Below are positions 1 to 5,460 of a stretch of 6,363 bases of DNA, one piece after another (position 1 is the stretch's first letter; each line of letters starts with the position of its first letter). The DNA comes from Spirochaetia bacterium (GTDB taxonomy: Bacteria > Spirochaetota > Spirochaetia > Treponematales > Rectinemataceae). Made by a program: the position numbers and the translations under genes. The stretch lies in assembly GCA_021286925.1 (NCBI GenBank), contig JAJTBL010000114.1, forward strand, positions 1 through 6,363. The letters are read 5' to 3'. A model generated the notes under the pieces. That model searched no databases. It worked only from the letters and a program-made list of their open reading frames with translations, and was not told where the DNA came from.

Positions 1-602
1 CCTGCGACTTCCGCGGCCGGCCCCAGATACCAGCTGAGCAAATCCAGCTGATGCGGAGCCTGATTGACTAAAACGCCGCCGCCTTCCATTGCCCATGAAC
101 ACCGCCAGGGATCTGATTCGTAATAGGCCTTGTCGCGCCAACCGAGCATCGTGACCTGCCCGAGCATGGGAGTGCCGAGCAAGCCAGCTTCAATGGCTTT
201 TTTGATCCGCTGTGCGGCCGGGTAGAGGCGGCGCTGGCTTATCACACTCAAGGTGAGGCCGCGGTCCTTTGCGAGCGTAATCATTGCATCGCAGTCTTGG
301 ACGCGAAGCGCCATCGGTTTTTCAACAATTACATGACAGCCCGCCCGCAATGCCTCCATGGCGTGTTCTGCATGCAAAGGATGCGGAGTTGTAATCAGGA
401 CAGCATCCACTTTGTCCAGCTGTACCATTTCTTCGCAGGAAGAACGGGCGGCGATATTCCATCGGCGTGCAAAATCCTGTGCTTTCTGCAAATTCCTGCC
501 GCAAACCGCTGCAAGCTGTGCGTTGTCCAGGCTGGCAAGCGCGGCGGCATGCAGATTGGCAACCTTGCCGTAGCCATAAAGACCGAATCGAATTTTTTCC
601 AT
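1..602 (-). CDS. Gfo/Idh/MocA family NAD(P)-dependent oxidoreductase, C-terminus cut by window edge
   Basis: The frame is open from ATG at 602 to the left edge, giving 200 residues of a protein usually 330-400 long. The N-terminus is a Rossmann fold with the dinucleotide loop GLYGYGKVA at residues 7-15. The family's EKP motif lies at 94-96, with Lys95 the expected catalytic or coenzyme-contacting lysine. The C-terminal domain begins around 125 and contains DPWR (164-167) and the substrate-side motif GGGVLVNQAPHQLD (174-187), with His184 and Asp187 in the usual catalytic positions. Family members oxidise or reduce hydroxyls of sugars, inositols or sugar acids in the cytoplasm; the substrate cannot be read from this fragment. 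The start is supported by GGAG five bases upstream. It is the last visible gene of the minus-strand operon, 32 bp after the zinc dehydrogenase, and probably acts on the same carbohydrate. Family assignment is secure; function beyond that is inference. Confidence 0.9.
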   Translation of the reverse strand, partial: MEKIRFGLYGYGKVANLHAAALASLDNAQLAAVCGRNLQKAQDFARRWNIAARSSCEEMVQLDKVDAVLITTPHPLHAEHAMEALRAGCHVIVEKPMALRVQDCDAMITLAKDRGLTLSVISQRRLYPAAQRIKKAIEAGLLGTPMLGQVTMLGWRDKAYYESDPWRCSWAMEGGGVLVNQAPHQLDLLSWYLGPAAEVA

Positions 603-634
603 GACTGCTCCATATACAAGGTTCGTGACACCAG

Positions 635-1669
635 TTACGGCTCGAGCACCACTTTCAGGAGACCTTTTTCACGGGCGTAGAGCCGCCTGAACCACCCGGC
701 ACCCTCCGAAAGCGGCGCGGCCGCGCTGACCACCGAGGCGTAATCGATTTTCCCTGAAGCCAGCAGATCCAGCACCAGGGGATATTCACCGGCAGTGGCG
801 CAGGAACCAAGCAGGCTGATCTGCCGGGTCACAACCGACTGCAAGGGCAGTTGTATCATGGGACTCACATTGCCGATCAGGGTGATTGAACCGCCTTTCC
901 GCACCGCGGCGAGTGCTGTCTGGATCGGCGCCGTCGCTCCGACCGCCTCAAACACCCGGTCAAAGCCTCGTTTCCCCGTCAGTCCAATGGCCGCTTCAAG
1001 CTCTGCAGGATTCGATGGATCGAATCCTGCGGTTGCTCCTGCCTTTTCTGCGGCTTTGAGCCGTTCCCGATCCGGGTCAAAGGCGACAATCAGGCCGGGC
1101 GAAAAGGCGCGCAGAATCTGGATAAGCAAAAGGCCGATAAGGCCGCTTCCGACAACAGCAATAGTGTCTCCCATTTTCAGCGGGGTTATCGCCGCGGCAT
1201 GGGCGGCTACCGCCGAAGGTTCAGCCAGCGCCGCTCCGACAAAATCGAGTGACTTAGGGATGTGATAGAGAATCCTCTGCGGCACGACCAGAAATTCGGC
1301 AAAAGCGCCGTCCCTTCGGTATTCATCGCAGGAAACACCGAGAACCTTGCGGTTGCTGCACAAGTTGACTTCGCCGCGCCTGCAGAATTCACATTCGCCG
1401 CAATATTCAGTCGAATCGAAGGTAACCCGGTCGCCTGGTTTGAAGCCGGTTACACTGCGCCCCACCGCCGCGATTTCCCCTGCCGCCTCATGCCCCATGA
1501 TGACCGGCGGTTTGCGCCTGCCGGTGGAGCCGTCCATGCCATGGACATCGGAGCCGCAGATAGCCGCGGCCCTGATTCGAATTAAAACATCATCCGGATT
1601 TCTGATTTCGGGATCCGGATAATCGGCATACTCGAACGTCGAGGGCGCGGTCAGAACCAGGGCTTTCAT
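635..1669 (-). CDS. Zinc-dependent medium-chain alcohol/polyol dehydrogenase (sorbitol/threonine dehydrogenase-like)
   Basis: A complete 344-residue MDR-superfamily enzyme, normal length for sorbitol, galactitol-phosphate or threonine dehydrogenases. The GroES-like domain (about 1-145) carries the catalytic zinc ligands Cys38 and His60-Glu61 (in GHE), plus Glu150. It also has the four-cysteine structural zinc lobe Cys90, Cys93, Cys96, Cys104. The Rossmann domain has GSGLIG at 174-179, and Asp198 at the end of the second strand (VAFDPD) favours NAD over NADP. The expected reaction is reversible oxidation of a secondary alcohol in a sugar, polyol or sugar acid to a ketone; which one is unknown. 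The start codon overlaps the stop of the upstream kinase (ATGA). Only a weak CGGA stands upstream, so expression probably depends on translational coupling. All key residues look intact. Subfamily naming such as GatD, IdnD or Tdh would need a phylogeny. Confidence 0.93.
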   Translation of the reverse strand: MKALVLTAPSTFEYADYPDPEIRNPDDVLIRIRAAAICGSDVHGMDGSTGRRKPPVIMGHEAAGEIAAVGRSVTGFKPGDRVTFDSTEYCGECEFCRRGEVNLCSNRKVLGVSCDEYRRDGAFAEFLVVPQRILYHIPKSLDFVGAALAEPSAVAAHAAAITPLKMGDTIAVVGSGLIGLLLIQILRAFSPGLIVAFDPDRERLKAAEKAGATAGFDPSNPAELEAAIGLTGKRGFDRVFEAVGATAPIQTALAAVRKGGSITLIGNVSPMIQLPLQSVVTRQISLLGSCATAGEYPLVLDLLASGKIDYASVVSAAAPLSEGAGWFRRLYAREKGLLKVVLEP

Positions 1670-2748
1670 CGCTGTATCCGGGCGGATCCGCCTTTTGAAA
1701 GCGAAATGACCTGCTCGAGGCTCGCCATGGTCGTGTCACCTGGGAAGGTTGTCAGCAAGGCGCCATGCGCCCAGCCGATATTCAAGGCTTCCTGCGGGGA
1801 CATGCCTTCAAGGAAGCCGTAAATCAGTCCCGCCGCGAAACCATCGCCGCCGCCAACCCGGTCGAGGACATCCAGTTCCATGGTCGGAGCCAGATATTTG
1901 TCGCCGCCCAGCCAGAGCACCGCGCTCCATAAATGGCGGTTTGTAGATTTGACATCCCGCAAAGTCGTTGCGACCGCCTTGATATTCGGCCAGCGCTGGC
2001 TGACTTCCTCAATTGTTCGGTAAAAAGCTTCAGGATCGAGTTTCGAAGCGCTGTGGATGTCAGGCCCCTTGAGGCCAAGCCCCATCTGCAAGTCTTCTTC
2101 ATTGCCTAGAAGCACATCTACCTCGTCAACAATCCGCCCGAGAACCTCATGGGCGACTGCGGAAGAGCCGTTTGCTGCCCACAATTTTGCCCGATAATTC
2201 AGATCGAATGAAACAATCGCACCAGCTTTCCGGGCCGCTTTCATGCCCTCGATCACCAATTCCGGCGTTGTAGGGGAAAGCGCCGAGAAAATACCGCCCG
2301 AGTGGAACCACCTGATACCGCGGGAAAAGATGCTGTCCCAATCGAAATCTCCCGGCTTCAGCTGGGCTGCCGCTTCGTTGGCCCGATTGTAGAAAACCAC
2401 CGGCGGCCGGACACCCTTTCCTTGATCCGACCAGACCTGGGCGATGTTCGGTCCGCGTACGCCATCGTGCTTGAACCGGCGATAAATGCCTTCCACCCCC
2501 ATTTTTCTCACTTCAGCTTCAACTTTTTCGCCGATCGGGTAATCAACCATGGCGCTGACCACCGCGGTGTTTTTTCTGAAACAGCGCGCCAGATTGGCGG
2601 CAACATTGAATTCGCCCCCTGACACATGCACCTGATAGGTGTCGGCAAAACTGAAGGGAATAAGGCCCGGGTCAAGCCGGGTAACCAGAGCTCCCAGCGC
2701 CGCAAAGTCGAGCGCGCCGGGGGATTGGGGGATGTTCAGTGTTTTCAT
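1666..2748 (-). CDS. kdgK: PfkB-family carbohydrate kinase, probable 2-keto-3-deoxygluconate kinase
   Basis: A 360-residue ribokinase-fold sugar kinase. The N-terminal PfkB glycine motif is VSGGEFNVAANLARC (42-56). FDLNYR (181-186) and NEED (216-219) are typical of the KDG kinase and fructokinase branch. The C-terminal signature is DRVGGGDGF (296-304), with Asp302 the catalytic base and the glycine run forming the anion hole; the commoner form is DTVGAGD. The protein is longer than E. coli KdgK (about 310) and ends in GGSARIQR, a tail I associate with a longer bacterial sugar kinase subgroup. The expected reaction is ATP-dependent phosphorylation of 2-keto-3-deoxygluconate to KDPG. A related ketose or sugar-acid substrate is possible. 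AAGGAG lies ten bases before the ATG. It follows the gnd-like gene by 21 bp and overlaps the next dehydrogenase by 4 bp. Kinase family is certain; substrate moderately so. Confidence 0.88.
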   Translation of the reverse strand: MKTLNIPQSPGALDFAALGALVTRLDPGLIPFSFADTYQVHVSGGEFNVAANLARCFRKNTAVVSAMVDYPIGEKVEAEVRKMGVEGIYRRFKHDGVRGPNIAQVWSDQGKGVRPPVVFYNRANEAAAQLKPGDFDWDSIFSRGIRWFHSGGIFSALSPTTPELVIEGMKAARKAGAIVSFDLNYRAKLWAANGSSAVAHEVLGRIVDEVDVLLGNEEDLQMGLGLKGPDIHSASKLDPEAFYRTIEEVSQRWPNIKAVATTLRDVKSTNRHLWSAVLWLGGDKYLAPTMELDVLDRVGGGDGFAAGLIYGFLEGMSPQEALNIGWAHGALLTTFPGDTTMASLEQVISLSKGGSARIQR

Positions 2749-2769
2749 GGGTCAATAACTCCTTGTGTA

Positions 2770-4221
2770 TCAGACATTGTAGGTGGAAGCCGCAGTCGTG
2801 CCTCCATGCCCCGTCCAGTTGGTATGGAAAAACTCGCCTCGCGGGCGGTCTATCCGTTCATACGTGTGCGCTCCGAAATAATCGCGCTGAGCTTGCAGAA
2901 GATTGGCGGGGAGCCGGCGGGTCCGCATGCCGTCATAATAGGCGAGCGCTGAAAACAGCGCTGGGGTCGCAATACCTGATGATGCGCACTCGGCTGCCAC
3001 CGTTCTGAGCGCGTCACTGCTTGCGCGCAGTTTTTCTGCAAAAAATGGTGCAAACATCAGATTTTCCAAATTCGGATTTGCATCAAAAGCTTCCTTAATT
3101 TTCCCGAGGAAGGTAGACCTGATGATACAGCCGCCGCGCCACATCAGCGCTATGGCGCCATAGTTCAGATTCCAGCCGAAATTCGAAGCGGCTTCTTTCA
3201 GAAGGAGGAAGCCCTGCGTATAAGAAATAATCTTGGCTGCGTACAAAGCTTTACCAAGCTTTTCAACAAACGGCTTTCTATCCCCTGAGAATGCCGGACA
3301 ATCGGGCTCTCCCAGGATATCCGCCGCGGCAAGCCGCTGATCCTTTGCGGCGGAGAGGAGCCGCGCATAAACAGCTTCCGCAATCAGCGTCAGCGGAACC
3401 CCGAATTCCAGCGATGCAATGCCAGCCCACTTTCCAGTACCTTTCTGGCCTGCCGTATCGAGTATTTTTTCAACCAGCGGGCTGCCGTCCTCATCTTTAT
3501 AGCGCAGGATATCCCTCGTTATTTCAACCAGATAACTGCCAAGATCGCCGTTGTTCCAGTCCTCGAATACCGATGCCATTTCGTCATAGGACATGCCAAG
3601 GCGGTACCGCATGATGTGGAAAGTCTCCGCGATCAACTGCATATCGCCGTATTCAATACCGTTATGAACCATTTTGACAAAGTGCCCCGCGCCATCCGAC
3701 CCGACCCAGTCACAGCAGGGGCTCCCATCTTCAACCTTTGCCGAAATCGCCTGAAAAATCGGCTTGATGTGCGGCCATGCTTGTTCCGAACCGCCCGGCA
3801 TCAGGGAGGGGCCATGCAAAGCCCCTTCTTCGCCGCCCGATACGCCTGAACCGACAAACAAAAGCCCCTTCGCTTCCAGGTCATGGGTTCGCCGTATCGT
3901 ATCCTGATAGTTCGAATTTCCGCCGTCGATGATGATATCGCCGGCTTCGAGAAGCGGAACAAGCTGTTCAATCGTCTGGTCGACAGCGGTGCCCGCCTTG
4001 ACCATCATCATCACTTTGCGCGGTTTTTCAAGCATGGAAACGAGTTCAGAAAGCGAGTGAGCCCCAAGGATTTTTTTGCCCTTTCCCCGCCCCGAAATAA
4101 AATCATCGACTTTTGCTGTTGTCCGGTTGTAGACCGCGACGGTAAAACCCTTGCTCTCCATGTTGAGAACAAGATTTTCGCCCATAACTGCCAGACCAAT
4201 CAGTCCGATATCAGCTTTCAT
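2770..4221 (-). CDS. gnd: 6-phosphogluconate dehydrogenase, decarboxylating (long homodimeric form)
   Basis: A complete 483-residue enzyme converting 6-phosphogluconate and NADP+ to ribulose 5-phosphate, CO2 and NADPH in the oxidative pentose phosphate pathway. The coenzyme loop is GLAVMG (9-14), followed by NRT (32-34), the NADP-type pattern. The substrate motif IIDGGNSNYQDTIRR is at 97-111 and SGGEEGA at 128-134. The catalytic block GHFVKMVHNGIEYGD (179-193) supplies Lys183, His186, Asn187 and Glu190. The family signature ILDTAGQKGTGKW spans 253-265. Arg446 and His452, which reach the partner subunit's active site, are present. These numbers match the sheep enzyme as I recall it, so no insertions disturb the core. 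GGAGG stands six bases before the ATG. It lies 43 bp after the RpiR regulator and 21 bp before the kinase, so it is probably co-transcribed. Its place in a catabolic operon suggests an inducible copy rather than the only housekeeping one. Confidence 0.97.
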   Translation of the reverse strand: MKADIGLIGLAVMGENLVLNMESKGFTVAVYNRTTAKVDDFISGRGKGKKILGAHSLSELVSMLEKPRKVMMMVKAGTAVDQTIEQLVPLLEAGDIIIDGGNSNYQDTIRRTHDLEAKGLLFVGSGVSGGEEGALHGPSLMPGGSEQAWPHIKPIFQAISAKVEDGSPCCDWVGSDGAGHFVKMVHNGIEYGDMQLIAETFHIMRYRLGMSYDEMASVFEDWNNGDLGSYLVEITRDILRYKDEDGSPLVEKILDTAGQKGTGKWAGIASLEFGVPLTLIAEAVYARLLSAAKDQRLAAADILGEPDCPAFSGDRKPFVEKLGKALYAAKIISYTQGFLLLKEAASNFGWNLNYGAIALMWRGGCIIRSTFLGKIKEAFDANPNLENLMFAPFFAEKLRASSDALRTVAAECASSGIATPALFSALAYYDGMRTRRLPANLLQAQRDYFGAHTYERIDRPRGEFFHTNWTGHGGTTAASTYNV

Positions 4222-4264
4222 TCAAATTCCTCCATAATGTTTTTGTATTTTAAAGCAGTACAGT

Positions 4265-5107
4265 TTATATTCTCCGTCCCGCAATGGCTGAGCGCATCTT
4301 CTGGACGCTTTCGATACCCTTGTTTTTCAGGAGTTCCATGATTTCGACATACAGCACATCAACGATGGCCAGATGGGCGATCCTCGCCGAGAAGGCTTCC
4401 GAAATGATCGCCGCGCCGGGAGCGCCCGCCAGCAAAAGAAAATCGGCGGACCGTGCGAGGGGCGAGCGGGGGTAGGTTGTGATAACTCCCATGGTACAGC
4501 CCTGTTTTTTCAGTATTTCCGCGATGCCGAGGGTATCCTTGTTGGCGCCGGTATGGGAAATGACCAGCGCGACATCCTTGTCTCCCGCCTGGGAAGCGAG
4601 CATCAGTTGCAGATGATAATCCTCCGCCGTCTGACAGCGGATACCGGAACGGATAATTTTATGAAACGCATCGCGGGCGACAACGTTCGAGCCGCCAAGC
4701 CCGAAAATATAGCAGGACCGTGCCTGCACCGCCTTTTTCGCAATTTGCTTGATGGCATCCCGGTCCAGCATTTTTTCTGTCATGTCCAGCGCGGTTCGCG
4801 CGGCTCCAAAAACAATCTTGATAGAATCTTCATTTTCCGTAACCGGTGCTTCGTAAAAGCGAAGGTTCGGTGCGAGAGCCTCTGTTGCCAGCGCGATTCG
4901 GAACTGCTGGTATCCCTCATAGCCGAGCTTCCTTACAAATCGAACCATGGTCGAAATGGACACGCCGATACTGCCTGCCAGTTCATCAATGCTTGGATGC
5001 ACCGAATCAGCGGGGTTGTTCAGGATATAGCGCGCAACTTTCTGTTCCTTGTCGCTGAATGAATCCATCAGAGAATGAATCAGGTAAAGACAGCTGTTTT
5101 CGCTCAT
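4265..5107 (-). CDS. RpiR/MurR family transcriptional regulator (HTH plus SIS domain)
   Basis: 280 residues, normal for the family. The N-terminal winged HTH (about 1-75) contains the segment SIDELAGSIGVS and then ISTMVRFVRKLGYEGYQQF (39-69), the usual RpiR recognition region. The C-terminal SIS phosphosugar-binding domain (about 118-258) has YIFGLGGSN (133-141), VISHTGANKDT (182-192) and SEAFSARIAHLAIVD (236-250). Such proteins repress or activate sugar genes in response to phosphorylated sugars. The frame stays open up to 5203, but I chose ATG 5107. It has AGGAAG just upstream, it starts at the usual point of the HTH domain, and the extra residues are hydrophobic translations of AT-rich spacer overlapping the candidate promoters. 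It is the first gene of the minus-strand operon and diverges from the sugar-binding protein gene, so it probably controls both from 5108-5280. The effector is likely 6-phosphogluconate or KDPG, an inference from its neighbours. Confidence 0.94.
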   Translation of the reverse strand: MSENSCLYLIHSLMDSFSDKEQKVARYILNNPADSVHPSIDELAGSIGVSISTMVRFVRKLGYEGYQQFRIALATEALAPNLRFYEAPVTENEDSIKIVFGAARTALDMTEKMLDRDAIKQIAKKAVQARSCYIFGLGGSNVVARDAFHKIIRSGIRCQTAEDYHLQLMLASQAGDKDVALVISHTGANKDTLGIAEILKKQGCTMGVITTYPRSPLARSADFLLLAGAPGAAIISEAFSARIAHLAIVDVLYVEIMELLKNKGIESVQKMRSAIAGRRI

Positions 5108-5111
5108 AGTT

Positions 5112-5117
5112 CTTCCT
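5112..5117 (-). promoter_or_regulatory. Ribosome binding site fixing the RpiR regulator start
   Basis: AGGAAG, preceded by further A residues, lies four bases before ATG 5107. The in-frame upstream ATGs (around 5128 and 5203) have no comparable purine-rich site, so this supports the shorter 280-residue protein. Confidence 0.65.
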
Positions 5118-5129
5118 TTTAATATCATA

Positions 5130-5158
5130 AGTGTATGCGGAAGTAAGCGAAATGTAAA
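5130..5158 (-). promoter_or_regulatory. Candidate sigma70-type promoter for the minus-strand operon
   Basis: On the minus strand TTTACA (5158-5153, five of six matches to the -35 consensus) is separated by exactly 17 bases from TACACT (5135-5130, four of six to the -10). Transcription would start near 5123, leaving a short leader with the AGGAAG site before ATG 5107. TATGAT (about 5129-5124) is a better -10 on its own, but its spacing to TTTACA is 23 and it would start almost at the ribosome site. This is pattern matching only. Confidence 0.45.
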
Positions 5159-5186
5159 GCTTGGGATGAAAAAAATAATCTTTAAA

Positions 5187-5212
5187 AAGGAAAAAACTTT
5201 CAAAAATTCCTT
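5187..5212. repeat. Small inverted repeat in the divergent region, possible operator
   Basis: AAGGAA (5187-5192) and TTCCTT (5207-5212) form a perfect 6-bp inverted repeat with a 14-bp A/T-rich spacer. Inside it GAAA and TTTC (5190-5193 and 5198-5201) form a second, shorter dyad on a similar centre. The right arm touches the candidate -35 of the binding-protein gene, where a repressor would block polymerase. RpiR proteins bind dyads in such regions, but AT-rich DNA gives short dyads by chance, so this is tentative. Confidence 0.25.
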
Positions 5213-5239
5213 GACGGAATATAGAATATGGCTAATACT
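5211..5239 (+). promoter_or_regulatory. Candidate sigma70-type promoter for the sugar-binding protein gene, with upstream A-tract
   Basis: TTGACG (5211-5216, five of six to the -35) is followed after 17 bases by AATACT (5234-5239, four of six to the -10). Upstream, 5169-5206 is dominated by A runs and resembles an UP element or bent DNA. The start would be near 5246, giving a leader of about 35 bases with a strong ribosome site. TATATT at 5251-5256 is an alternative -10 but lacks a good -35. Confidence 0.5.
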
Positions 5240-5266
5240 ATTTTTTGGATTATATTTTTTTCTTAT

Positions 5267-5281
5267 TGAAGGAGGCCTTCA
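5267..5281 (+). promoter_or_regulatory. Strong ribosome binding site embedded in a short hairpin
   Basis: AAGGAGG (5269-5275) stands five bases before ATG 5281 and selects this start. The same bases form an inverted repeat: TGAAGG (5267-5272) pairs with CCTTCA (5276-5281) around the loop AGG. The stem therefore covers half of the Shine-Dalgarno site and the first base of the start codon. Whether it folds in the cell is unknown. The ribosome site itself is clear; a regulatory role for the stem is speculation. Confidence 0.6.
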
Positions 5282-5460
5282 TGAAAAACAAGCTTACAGC
5301 CATAGTGCTTCTGCTTGCAGTAGTTCTGGGAGCTGGCGCGCAAACCAAAGAAATCCGCGTTCTGCTCGCCAATCATCCGTACGGCGATCTTCTGAAAACC
5401 ATGATTCCCGAATATGAAAAAGCGACCGGAGTCAAGGTACGAGCCGCTTCCAACCTATGA
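5281..5460 (+). CDS. N-terminal fragment of the sugar-binding protein (signal peptide and first strand)
   Basis: A 59-codon frame with a strong ribosome site. Residues 2-4 (KNK) are the charged n-region, about 5-17 the hydrophobic core, and AGA|Q (18-21) a signal peptidase I site. There is no cysteine, so it is not a lipoprotein. The mature part opens with EIRVLLANHPYGDLLKTMIP and then EYEKATGVKV, the classic beginning of a family 1 binding protein. The last residues (about AASNL) come from or beside the deletion joint. If translated, the product is exported but too short to bind sugar. Confidence 0.75.
   Translation: MKNKLTAIVLLLAVVLGAGAQTKEIRVLLANHPYGDLLKTMIPEYEKATGVKVRAASNL

Noticed and set aside
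297..680. A 127-codon plus-strand open frame antisense to the oxidoreductase start.
   Set aside because: It has cysteine-rich, low-similarity-looking composition with no motif, and it overlaps the start of a motif-rich Gfo/Idh gene and the end of the zinc dehydrogenase; it is a shadow frame.
1681..1692. Perfect 12-bp palindrome GGCGGATCCGCC just upstream of the zinc dehydrogenase start, which could look like an operator or hairpin.
   Set aside because: It lies inside the kinase's C-terminal codons for GGSA in the GGSARIQR tail, which I recall as conserved in this kinase subgroup; the palindrome is well explained by protein sequence and codon choice, and no other regulatory signal accompanies it.
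4222..4264. A possible terminator or internal promoter in the 43-bp gap between the regulator and gnd.
   Set aside because: No inverted repeat with a T-run is visible; the gap holds AT-rich sequence and the GGAGG ribosome site for gnd only.
4373..5062. A 229-codon plus-strand open frame opposite the RpiR regulator.
   Set aside because: It lies entirely antisense to a protein with clear HTH and SIS motifs, has no ribosome site or recognisable domain, and reflects the low stop frequency of antisense frames at this base composition.
5108..5203. A 32-residue N-terminal extension of the RpiR regulator starting at 5203.
   Set aside because: The extension is hydrophobic translation of AT-rich spacer, has no ribosome site, overlaps the candidate promoters, and is absent from the usual family architecture; ATG 5107 has AGGAAG directly upstream.
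5245..5280. An upstream in-frame start (TTG 5245) adding 12 residues to the sugar-binding protein.
   Set aside because: It would place hydrophobic and acidic residues before a canonical signal peptide and would translate through the strong AAGGAGG site that clearly serves ATG 5281.
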